10,347 nucleotides of DNA from Gammaproteobacteria bacterium (GTDB taxonomy: Bacteria > Bacillota_I > Bacilli_A > Izemoplasmatales > UBA1188). Positions 1-6,184 of the stretch are shown one piece after another. Each line of letters begins with the position of its first letter. Position 1 is the first letter of the stretch. A program made the position numbers and the translations under genes. Below the pieces are notes generated by a model that was given only the letters and a program-made list of their open reading frames with translations, was not told where the DNA came from and ran no database searches. The stretch spans positions 1 to 10,347 of the forward strand of contig JAILNJ010000005.1 in NCBI GenBank assembly GCA_024691665.1. The letters are read 5' to 3'.

Positions 1-26
1 TATGCTTCCATAATAAGGAGATATTA

Positions 27-785
27 ATGAATAAAGATTTATATGAGATGATATTTAAACGTAAATCGTTTCACTTATTTAGAAATGTAGGAAATGAATC
101 AATCACAGATGAAGAATTAAAAGATATTGAAAATGCATTTAATACCTTTGAACCTTTAGATCCATCAATTAAAGTAAAAATCAAAATAACTAAGGATGAT
201 ACAACTTGTAAGAGGGGTCAAGAATACTGTATTCTTATGTATTCTGAAACTAAAGAAAACTACCTTCAAAATATCGGATATCTAGGTGAACAGTTAGACT
301 TATATTTAGTATCTAAAGGAATTGGTACACTTTGGTTTGGCATAGGTAAACCTAAAAAAGAAAAGACTGTTGATGGCCTAACTTATGTAATCATGATTGC
401 GATTAAGAAAATAGATTCGCCTGATAAGTTTAGGAATGATATGTTTAAGAGTAAAAGAAAAGACCTAAAAGATATCTGGGAAGGTAAAAACTATACTGAT
501 ATCGCTAATATAGTTAGATTTACTCCTAGCGCATGTAACTCTCAACCTTGGTTTGTAGAAGCATCTAAAGAAGAACTTAAAATATATAGAAGAAGAAAAC
601 CAGGTAGAGTTGGTATTATGTCTTCTTTCGCAGTCAAATATTATAACCAAATAGACATGGGTATATTCTTATGTTTCCTTGAATTATGTCTATTAAAGAA
701 TAATATAGAATATACAAAAGAAGTGTTTGAAGAAACTGATCATGATGCATTAAATAACTTAACCGCAGTATATAAAATAAAGTAG
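27..785 (+). CDS. Nitroreductase family protein (TM1586-like)
   Basis: A 252-residue protein of the putative flavin-dependent nitroreductase group represented by TM1586 (two half-domains in one chain). The clearest signature is SACNSQPW at residues 168-175, in the second half and equivalent to the S-x-x-N-x-QPW flavin-site motif of this group; the N-terminal KRKSFHLFR stretch matches the usual R-(K/R)-S-x-R-x-F opening. Members are expected to bind FMN and reduce substrates with NAD(P)H; the substrate is unknown. The start is supported by AAGGAG at 15-20, six nt before the ATG. Its promoter lies outside the window. The next gene begins 7 nt after the stop, so the two are probably co-transcribed. 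It is soluble, with no signal peptide or membrane segment. Family assignment is fairly secure, function is not. Confidence 0.85.
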   Translation: MNKDLYEMIFKRKSFHLFRNVGNESITDEELKDIENAFNTFEPLDPSIKVKIKITKDDTTCKRGQEYCILMYSETKENYLQNIGYLGEQLDLYLVSKGIGTLWFGIGKPKKEKTVDGLTYVIMIAIKKIDSPDKFRNDMFKSKRKDLKDIWEGKNYTDIANIVRFTPSACNSQPWFVEASKEELKIYRRRKPGRVGIMSSFAVKYYNQIDMGIFLCFLELCLLKNNIEYTKEVFEETDHDALNNLTAVYKIK

Positions 786-792
786 AGGATAT

Positions 793-1320
793 ATGTCACT
801 TAAATTAGTTAAATTAAGTAAACAATATAAAAAACAAATAACTGATATATTAGATGAATGGGTTGAATATAATAATACTCATGAAACTAATCATTCACCA
901 TGGGCAATATTTTCAGACCATTCAAATTTTGATGAATACATCATTAAAACTAAAGAAAGAGAAATGCCAAGTGATCCAAAATATGTTCCATCTTCATTAT
1001 TCTATGCATATGATGAGGATAGAGATGTTATGGTAGGCGCGGTTAATATTAGGCATTGCTTAAACGATAATCTGCTTAAAACTGGTGGACATATAGGTGA
1101 TGGTGTTAGGCCATCAGAAAGAAGAAAAGGATACGCCACTAAAATGATTGCCTTAGCTTTAGAGGAATGTAAGAAACTAGAAATAAACAAAGTATTAATT
1201 ACTTGCGATAAAGATAATATCGGTTCTAGAAAACAAATCATGAATAATGGCGGAATCAAAGAAAATGAAATAATTGAAGATGATGGAAACATCGTTGAAA
1301 GATATTGGATTGAACTATGA
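793..1320 (+). CDS. GNAT family N-acetyltransferase
   Basis: A 175-residue single-domain GNAT protein predicted to transfer an acetyl group from acetyl-CoA to an unidentified acceptor. The acetyl-CoA pyrophosphate-binding motif A is visible as RPSERRKGYATKM starting at residue 106, with the R/Q-x-x-G-x-G/A core at R110-A115. It is preceded by the beta-strand region GGHIGDGV and followed by an ITCDKDNIGSRKQIMNNGG stretch typical of motif B. The N-terminal layout resembles predicted acetyltransferases of the COG3981 type (recognition from memory). AGAGGA at 784-789 overlaps the upstream stop codon and lies close to the ATG. It is second in a two-gene unit with the nitroreductase and ends in TGA, followed at once by a terminator. 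No acceptor substrate can be deduced. Confidence 0.88.
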   Translation: MSLKLVKLSKQYKKQITDILDEWVEYNNTHETNHSPWAIFSDHSNFDEYIIKTKEREMPSDPKYVPSSLFYAYDEDRDVMVGAVNIRHCLNDNLLKTGGHIGDGVRPSERRKGYATKMIALALEECKKLEINKVLITCDKDNIGSRKQIMNNGGIKENEIIEDDGNIVERYWIEL

Positions 1321-1328
1321 TTACAATT

Positions 1329-1359
1329 AAAAGGAACTCGCACTTGAGTTTCTTTTTTT
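1329..1359 (+). terminator. Rho-independent terminator after the nitroreductase-GNAT pair
   Basis: The arm AGGAACTC (1332-1339) pairs with GAGTTTCT (1346-1353), with one G-T wobble and a six-nt loop GCACTT, then a run of seven Ts (1353-1359). A-T pairs extend the base of the stem. It begins 9 nt after the stop codon of the acetyltransferase gene. Confidence 0.85.
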
Positions 1360-1405
1360 GTTGTTTAATATATTACTAAACTAATAGTTCAAAAAATAAT
1401 AAACT

Positions 1406-1452
1406 AATTATACCAATAATACCTTTTTTATCTCTAAACTTTTGGTATAATT
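1406..1452. repeat. Perfect 11-bp inverted repeat in the regulator promoter
   Basis: AATTATACCAA at 1406-1416 is the exact reverse complement of TTGGTATAATT at 1442-1452, with 25 nt between the arms. The right arm contains the -10 of the predicted promoter for the XRE gene. The arms could be two operator half-sites for a dimeric repressor, possibly the XRE protein itself. The repeat lies upstream of the expected transcription start, so it should not form a hairpin in that mRNA. Confidence 0.6.
1443..1451 (+). promoter_or_regulatory. Extended -10 promoter of the XRE-ABC unit
   Basis: TGGTATAAT is a perfect extended -10 (TGn plus TATAAT at 1446-1451), 22 nt before the ATG of the regulator gene. 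No good -35 is visible: the 17-nt-spaced position reads CTTTTT. That is acceptable for an extended -10 promoter. The expected transcription start is near 1457-1459, immediately before GGAGG at 1463-1467, so the leader would be very short. Confidence 0.7.
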
Positions 1453-1473
1453 GAATTAGAATGGAGGTTCAAT

Positions 1474-2547
1474 ATGAAACTATCACTAGCAAGTAATATT
1501 CAAAAATTTAGAAAGGAATCAAAACTAACTCAAGAACAGTTAGCTGAAGCATTAGGTGTAACATTCGCAGCTGTATCTAAGTGGGAAAGAGGTGTTGCAA
1601 CACCTGATCTTGAATTAATCGCAACTATGGCTAATCTATTTGGAATATCTGTGGATAAGTTAATTGGATTTAATATGGAAGATAATAGCATTGCTGAACT
1701 TGGTAAAAAATTCGATAAATTAGTTTTTGAACAAAAATTTGAAGAAGCATTAGAACTCGCTGAGGAAGGCTTATTTAGATATCCTAATAACTATGATGTG
1801 GTTCATAATGCTGCTTACTCATATTTCTATATTGCTACTAAAACTGATAATAAAGACTATTACAAAAAAACAATTGAACTTCTTGAACGTGCAAGATTAT
1901 TAATTCCTCCTAAATCGGAGGACGCAACTAAAAATGAAATAGTGATTCAAGGTGAAATTGCCCAATGTTATTTAGTATTAAAAGACATCGATAAAGCAGT
2001 TGATATTTTAAAGAAAAACAATGTTAATGGAACTTATAATTCACTGATTGCTTATTCAATGACTCAAAAGAAGAATTTTGATCCTAAAGATGCTAAACCA
2101 TTTATAAGAGCGGCGATTAGTACTTCAGTAAATGAATTCTTAAATTCAATGATGAGTATGGCTAACTACTACAAACAAAAGAAAGAATATTCAAAAGGAA
2201 TTGAGAGTATGCTTTGGCTTAAGGAGTTTTTAAATAGTTTAAAAATAGAACCAAATAAAACATCTTTCTTTGACAAACTCGTTAGTACTATTTATGTAAT
2301 GATTGCTAACTTTTATAATAAAAAGAATGAAAAAGAAAGCGCAAGAAAATATATTGAATTAGCCGTAGCTTTAGCGAAAAAGTTTGATGCAAATCCAACT
2401 TATAAAACGAATAATATCAGATACATTATTGAAGATGATGATGATCTATATGTTGATGCACTTGGAAGCACTGCAATAAGTGCGGTTGAAAAACAAATTA
2501 AATCTAGTCCTGAACTTAATAAGTTGTGGGAGGAAATGAAAAAATGA
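1474..2547 (+). CDS. XRE-family transcriptional regulator with TPR-like C-terminal region
   Basis: A 357-residue protein. Residues 9-65 form a Cro/CI-type helix-turn-helix: LTQEQLAEALGV (helices 2 and 3 region), then AAVSKWERGVATPDLE, the classical XRE recognition-helix segment. Residues ~75-330 are alpha-helical with repeated A/Y/L-rich pairs such as EQKFEEALELAEEGLFRYPNN, ETAI-like ...IDKAVDILKK and YKQKKEYSKGIESMLWLKEF, resembling degenerate TPR repeats. This architecture recalls peptide-sensing HTH-TPR regulators (Rgg/PlcR-like), but a ligand is not demonstrated. The start is supported by GGAGG at 1463-1467. The stop overlaps the start of the following ABC transporter gene (ATGA), implying translational coupling and control of that transporter. 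The inverted repeat upstream suggests autoregulation. The domain calls are firm, the signal is unknown. Confidence 0.85.
   Translation: MKLSLASNIQKFRKESKLTQEQLAEALGVTFAAVSKWERGVATPDLELIATMANLFGISVDKLIGFNMEDNSIAELGKKFDKLVFEQKFEEALELAEEGLFRYPNNYDVVHNAAYSYFYIATKTDNKDYYKKTIELLERARLLIPPKSEDATKNEIVIQGEIAQCYLVLKDIDKAVDILKKNNVNGTYNSLIAYSMTQKKNFDPKDAKPFIRAAISTSVNEFLNSMMSMANYYKQKKEYSKGIESMLWLKEFLNSLKIEPNKTSFFDKLVSTIYVMIANFYNKKNEKESARKYIELAVALAKKFDANPTYKTNNIRYIIEDDDDLYVDALGSTAISAVEKQIKSSPELNKLWEEMKK
2529..2533 (+). promoter_or_regulatory. Ribosome binding site deciding the ABC transporter start
   Basis: GGAGG within the end of the regulator gene lies 10 nt before ATG 2544. A GTG at 2526 is in frame and would add six residues, but it lies upstream of this site with no Shine-Dalgarno of its own, so ATG 2544 is preferred. 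Confidence 0.65.
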
Positions 2548-4259
2548 AAAGAAAAGAAGATATCGCAAAACCTTATGTAAGACAATTATTTAAAGGTAAT
2601 GTATTAAATTTCATATTAGCATTTGTTGGTGTATTAATGATTACTGTATGTGCACTATTTGTATCATTCATTATCCAACAAATAGTAGATGCAATTAATG
2701 GAGTAAGTGCTTTAAAGTTTAAAGAGATTATATTTGCCACAGCTGGTTTAATTGTATTCTTAGTTGTTTCATATTTATTTGAACTTAACTTCAAACCAAA
2801 GTTTACTGTTAAGGCTATCTCTCAATATAAGAATCATGTATTTGGAGAAATCACTAAAAAGAATATTTCAGCTTTCTTAGGTGAAGATTCATCAGTATAT
2901 ATCTCTGCCTTGACTAATGATATTCAGGCTATTGAAAAAGGATATCTTCAAGATATATTCTTACTCGTAAATAATATCTTATTATTCATAGGCGCATTTA
3001 CTTTAATGCTTATCTATAGCCCTCTCTTAACTGCTATTGCTGTAGGTTTCTCATTCTTCCCAGTTATTGCTTCAATTATTACTGGTAATCATATGGCTAA
3101 GGCAGAAGAGGAAGTATCAAATCAAAATATTAAATACACTTCAACTTTAAAAGATTCTTTAAGTGGATTCTCAGTAATCAAATCTTTTAAAGTAGAAGCT
3201 GAAATGATTAAAATCTTCTGCGAAGATGTTAAGAAGTTATCTCGTGCTCAATCAAAGAAGATGAGAATATCAATTCTAATTGAACTCCTCGCTAATGCTG
3301 CTGGATTTACAGCTCAACTTGGTGTATTCCTCTTAGGTGCTTATTTAGCTTTATCAGGAAAAGGAATTACTGCTGGTACAACAATGTTATTTGTTCAATT
3401 AATGAACTATGTAATCACACCTATTAATGTAATCCCTCAATGTGTCGCAGAAATGAGAGCTGCTAAATCATTAATTAGAAAGATCGCAACTTCATTAAAT
3501 AAGAATGTAAGAGAAGTTAAGACATCTTCAATTAATGAGATTAAAGATGGCATTAAGATTAATAATCTATCATTTGGATATGAAGAAGATAAAGAAATAC
3601 TCCATGATATTAACTTTGACTTTGAGCTTGGAAAGAAGTACGCAATTGTTGGCACATCTGGTTCAGGTAAATCAACACTACTTAATCTTTTAATGGCATC
3701 TAATTCTAAATATAATGGTGAAATCAACTACGATACTGAAGAATTAAGAAATATAAGCAGTGATAATCTTTATGAGATTGAATCAATTATCCAACAAAAT
3801 GTATTTATCTTCAATGCAACTATTAAAGATAATATTACAATGTTCCAATCATTCCCTGAAGAAGAAATTGAAAGAGCTATTAACTTATCAGGATTATCCA
3901 CTTTAATTAAAGAAAAAGGACAAGATTATCTCTGTGGTGAAAATGGTTCAGGACTATCGGGTGGTGAGAAACAAAGAATCTCTATCGCAAGAAGCCTACT
4001 TAGAAAATCTCAAGTACTTTTAGTAGATGAAGCTACTGCGGCACTTGATAAAGAAACAGCTTTCCAAGTATCTAGTGCCATCCTAAATCTTGAAGGTGTC
4101 ACAAGTATCGTTGTAACTCACGCTTTAGATGAGGCACTTCTTAAAGAGTATGATTCAATCATCACTCTTAAAAATGGTTCTATAGTTGAATCAGGTTCAT
4201 TTGAATCACTATTAAACAATAAAGGATATTTTTACTCTTTATTCACAGTTTCACAATAA
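2544..4259 (+). CDS. ABC transporter half-molecule, fused permease and ATPase (exporter type)
   Basis: A 571-residue type IV (ABCB/MsbA-like) half-transporter. Hydrophobic segments lie at roughly 19-51, 58-82, 134-185 (two helices), 240-270 and 275-300, giving six helices. The ATPase domain has Walker A GTSGSGKST at 370-378, a Q-loop in the IIQQNVFIF stretch, signature LSGGEKQR at 471-478, Walker B VLLVDEA at 491-497 with catalytic E496, D-loop AALD, and switch H526 in THALDEALL. All catalytic residues are present. No partner half-transporter adjoins it in its own unit, so a homodimer is likely. It overlaps the XRE-TPR gene by 4 nt, suggesting a regulated efflux or peptide-export function; the substrate is unknown. 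The last ~50 nt of the gene recur downstream of the next operon (see repeats). Confidence 0.9.
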   Translation: MKRKEDIAKPYVRQLFKGNVLNFILAFVGVLMITVCALFVSFIIQQIVDAINGVSALKFKEIIFATAGLIVFLVVSYLFELNFKPKFTVKAISQYKNHVFGEITKKNISAFLGEDSSVYISALTNDIQAIEKGYLQDIFLLVNNILLFIGAFTLMLIYSPLLTAIAVGFSFFPVIASIITGNHMAKAEEEVSNQNIKYTSTLKDSLSGFSVIKSFKVEAEMIKIFCEDVKKLSRAQSKKMRISILIELLANAAGFTAQLGVFLLGAYLALSGKGITAGTTMLFVQLMNYVITPINVIPQCVAEMRAAKSLIRKIATSLNKNVREVKTSSINEIKDGIKINNLSFGYEEDKEILHDINFDFELGKKYAIVGTSGSGKSTLLNLLMASNSKYNGEINYDTEELRNISSDNLYEIESIIQQNVFIFNATIKDNITMFQSFPEEEIERAINLSGLSTLIKEKGQDYLCGENGSGLSGGEKQRISIARSLLRKSQVLLVDEATAALDKETAFQVSSAILNLEGVTSIVVTHALDEALLKEYDSIITLKNGSIVESGSFESLLNNKGYFYSLFTVSQ

Positions 4260-4261
4260 AA
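4209..4261 (+). repeat. Direct repeat, copy A (3' end of the ABC gene)
   Basis: The 3' end of the ABC transporter gene, encoding LLNNKGYFYSLFTVSQ and the stop. Its core 4228-4261 matches 9627-9660 at 31 of 34 positions. With small gaps, similarity extends back to 4209 (10 of 11 matches over 4209-4219 against 9610-9620). The two copies are 5.4 kb apart and flank the whole operon 4414-9613. Confidence 0.75.
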
Positions 4262-4287
4262 TGGCTTATTAATTTAAGTCATTTTTT
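4259..4287 (+). terminator. Rho-independent terminator after the XRE-ABC unit
   Basis: ATGGCTTA (4261-4268) pairs with TAAGTCAT (4275-4282), with one G-T wobble and a six-nt loop TTAATT, followed by six Ts (4282-4287). Two extra A-T pairs at the base overlap the stop codon. The stem is modest in GC but the position and T-tract are convincing. Confidence 0.75.
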
Positions 4288-4347
4288 GTTTATATTTTCC
4301 ATAAAAATGTGAATTATTAAACATATAAAAATTTAATATCGTTTCAT

Positions 4348-4376
4348 TTCACTTAAATACTCTCTTGTGATATATT
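4348..4376 (+). promoter_or_regulatory. Promoter of the five-gene transporter operon
   Basis: TTCACT (4348-4353) is a -35 with four of six consensus matches. It lies 17 nt before TATATT (4371-4376), which is preceded by TGA to make an extended -10 (TGATATATT). Expected transcription start is about 4382-4384, inside the adjacent palindrome. The preceding sequence is A/T-rich. Confidence 0.65.
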
Positions 4377-4394
4377 AGTTAGTTGTAACTAACT
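4377..4394. promoter_or_regulatory. 18-bp palindromic operator overlapping the transcription start
   Basis: AGTTAGTT (4377-4384) and AACTAACT (4387-4394) are perfect reverse complements separated by 2 nt. The palindrome begins at the base after the -10 hexamer and covers the predicted start site, the classic position for a repressor site. The regulator is not in the window. The TTAG/CTAA content is loosely reminiscent of DtxR/IdeR-type iron boxes (inference); a TetR or MarR site is equally possible. Confidence 0.7.
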
Positions 4395-4413
4395 CAATGA
4401 AAGGAGAGGTTTT

Positions 4414-6183
4414 ATGAAGAAGAAAAATGAAACTATTTCATATATCGTGGAACTGGTCAAATATAAGAAGTGGATGTTTCTAACTTCTACCATTTTAGCT
4501 ATTATTAATGCGGTATTGATCATTGTTCCTTATATCATGCTTTCAGGTATTGGTTCATTTGTAGGAATACTTGAAAGACTTGTAAATGATGTACAAAACA
4601 ATCAACCATTTGATGCAAGTTTTTATTGGCTTAGATTAGGCATTATGATTGGTTGTGTTGTTCTTGCACCAATATTTAAATTTGTGTCTACAGCTATATC
4701 CCATGCTGCTACGTTCCATGCTTTAAAGAAGATGAGAATGGATATGGCGATGAGATTATCTGAGATGCCTCTTGGTGATATTGAAAGATTAAATCCAGGT
4801 ACAGTAAAAGGTATTATGGTTGAACGTGTTGATGCATGCGAGAAGATCTTAGCTCATATTGTCCCTGAGGTTACAAGCGGCATACTCGCAGCTATATTCT
4901 TATTAGCATTGATGTTTATTGTTGACTGGAGACTTGGTCTTGCATCATTTGCTTGTGTGCTTATTGGACTTATATTCTTTGCGTTTATGATGAGAGGTTC
5001 TGCTCAATCTGCTCAATATTGTGTGGATAAGACTAATGAATTAAACAATACTGCGATTGATTATATTAATGGTATTGAAGTAATAAAAGTATTTGGAAAA
5101 GAAGATGATTCTTATGAAAGATTTAAAAAGGCAGCTCATGAAGGGGCCTATTGCTTTATTGATTGGATGAGAAGATGTCTAGTGCCACAAATTGGTGGGT
5201 TTGTTATTGCTCCATATACACTTCTTGGTATTTTACCAATCGGTGCACTTCTTTATATGAATAATCAATTAAGCTTATCTGGTTTAATTATGACAATTGT
5301 CTTATCTGTTACTGCAATTGGATTCTTACTTGTATTATTTTCTTATTCAGATGATTTAAAACAAATCCAAGTAACAATAGGAGAAGTATTAAGAATTGTT
5401 CACGCTGATACACTAGATAGACCAGCTGATTCTAAAGAATTACCTAAAACATTTGATGTTTCTATTGAAAATGTTGATTTTGGATATGATTCTAAGGAAG
5501 TTCTTCATAATGTTTCCTTAAATATTAAATCAGGAACATTCACTGCCTTTGTAGGCCCATCTGGTGCTGGTAAATCTACCTTAGCTAAACTAATTGCTTC
5601 ATATTATGATCCTAATAAAGGTTCAATTAAAATTGGTGGAGTAAATTTAAAAGATATTCCACTTGAAAAGTATAATGAAATGATTTCATATGTATCTCAA
5701 AATAATTATCTATTCAACATGTCTATTTATGACAATATTCGTGTCGCAAAGCCAAGCGCTACTAACGAAGAAATAGAAGAAGTATGTAAGAAGTGCGGTG
5801 TTGATGCATTTATCCGTACTCTAGAAAATGGTTATAACACCATTGTTGGTTCTAAAGGAAATTCTATTTCTGGTGGTGAAAGACAAAGAATCACTATCGC
5901 AAGAGCGATGATGAAGAATGCTCCTATCATTGTCCTTGATGAAGCCACTGCTTATACAGACCCAGAGAATGAAGCATTAATTGAGAAATCATTATCTGAA
6001 CTTATTAAGAATAAGACGCTTATTGTTATTGCTCACAGATTAAATACAATTACTAATGCGGATAAGATTGTTGTATTTAATGACGGAAGAATTGAAGAAG
6101 AAGGAACGCATGAATTCTTATTAAAAGGAAATGGTTTATATAAGAAAATGTGGAATTCTTTCAAAGAAAGTGAGGTGAAATAA
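4414..6183 (+). CDS. ABC transporter half-molecule, IrtA/YbtP-like
   Basis: A 589-residue fused permease-ATPase, first gene of a five-gene operon. Hydrophobic segments are near residues 18-40, 70-92, 150-195 (two helices), 252-280 and 285-308. The ATPase domain carries Walker A GPSGAGKST from residue 381, Q-loop YVSQNNYLF, signature ISGGERQR at 485-492, Walker B IIVLDEA at 505-511 with catalytic E510, an unusual D-loop ATAYTDPENEA, and H541 in AHRLNTITNADKI. The TAYxDPEN form and the immediate partner of equal length resemble the heterodimeric siderophore importers IrtAB and YbtPQ, which have an exporter fold but import Fe-siderophores. The ATG is set by AAGGAG at 4401-4406. It is controlled by the palindrome just upstream. 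ABC membership is certain; import of a metallophore is inferred from family resemblance, and drug efflux is the alternative. Confidence 0.88.
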   Translation: MKKKNETISYIVELVKYKKWMFLTSTILAIINAVLIIVPYIMLSGIGSFVGILERLVNDVQNNQPFDASFYWLRLGIMIGCVVLAPIFKFVSTAISHAATFHALKKMRMDMAMRLSEMPLGDIERLNPGTVKGIMVERVDACEKILAHIVPEVTSGILAAIFLLALMFIVDWRLGLASFACVLIGLIFFAFMMRGSAQSAQYCVDKTNELNNTAIDYINGIEVIKVFGKEDDSYERFKKAAHEGAYCFIDWMRRCLVPQIGGFVIAPYTLLGILPIGALLYMNNQLSLSGLIMTIVLSVTAIGFLLVLFSYSDDLKQIQVTIGEVLRIVHADTLDRPADSKELPKTFDVSIENVDFGYDSKEVLHNVSLNIKSGTFTAFVGPSGAGKSTLAKLIASYYDPNKGSIKIGGVNLKDIPLEKYNEMISYVSQNNYLFNMSIYDNIRVAKPSATNEEIEEVCKKCGVDAFIRTLENGYNTIVGSKGNSISGGERQRITIARAMMKNAPIIVLDEATAYTDPENEALIEKSLSELIKNKTLIVIAHRLNTITNADKIVVFNDGRIEEEGTHEFLLKGNGLYKKMWNSFKESEVK

Positions 6184-6184
6184 T

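Noticed and set aside
1002..1343. Minus-strand open frame of 113 codons opposite the GNAT gene
   Set aside because: It lies almost wholly antisense to a well-supported GNAT coding region, has no ribosome binding site or recognisable domain, and looks like a shadow frame in AT-rich DNA.
1406..1452. The 11-bp inverted repeat as a transcription terminator
   Set aside because: The 25-nt loop is large, no T-tract follows the right arm, and the right arm carries a perfect extended -10; a proper terminator already lies at 1329-1359.
2526..2543. GTG start six codons upstream for the lone ABC transporter
   Set aside because: The only Shine-Dalgarno (GGAGG at 2529-2533) lies downstream of this GTG and correctly spaced for ATG 2544, which also makes the common ATGA overlap.
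3437..3727. Minus-strand open frame of 96 codons inside the lone ABC transporter gene
   Set aside because: Antisense to the linker and Walker A region of the ABC gene, without start signals; a shadow frame.
4288..4347. Possible small gene or structured RNA in the gap before the transporter operon
   Set aside because: The stretch is AT-rich, has no open frame with a ribosome binding site and no stable stem; it is best seen as promoter-upstream DNA.
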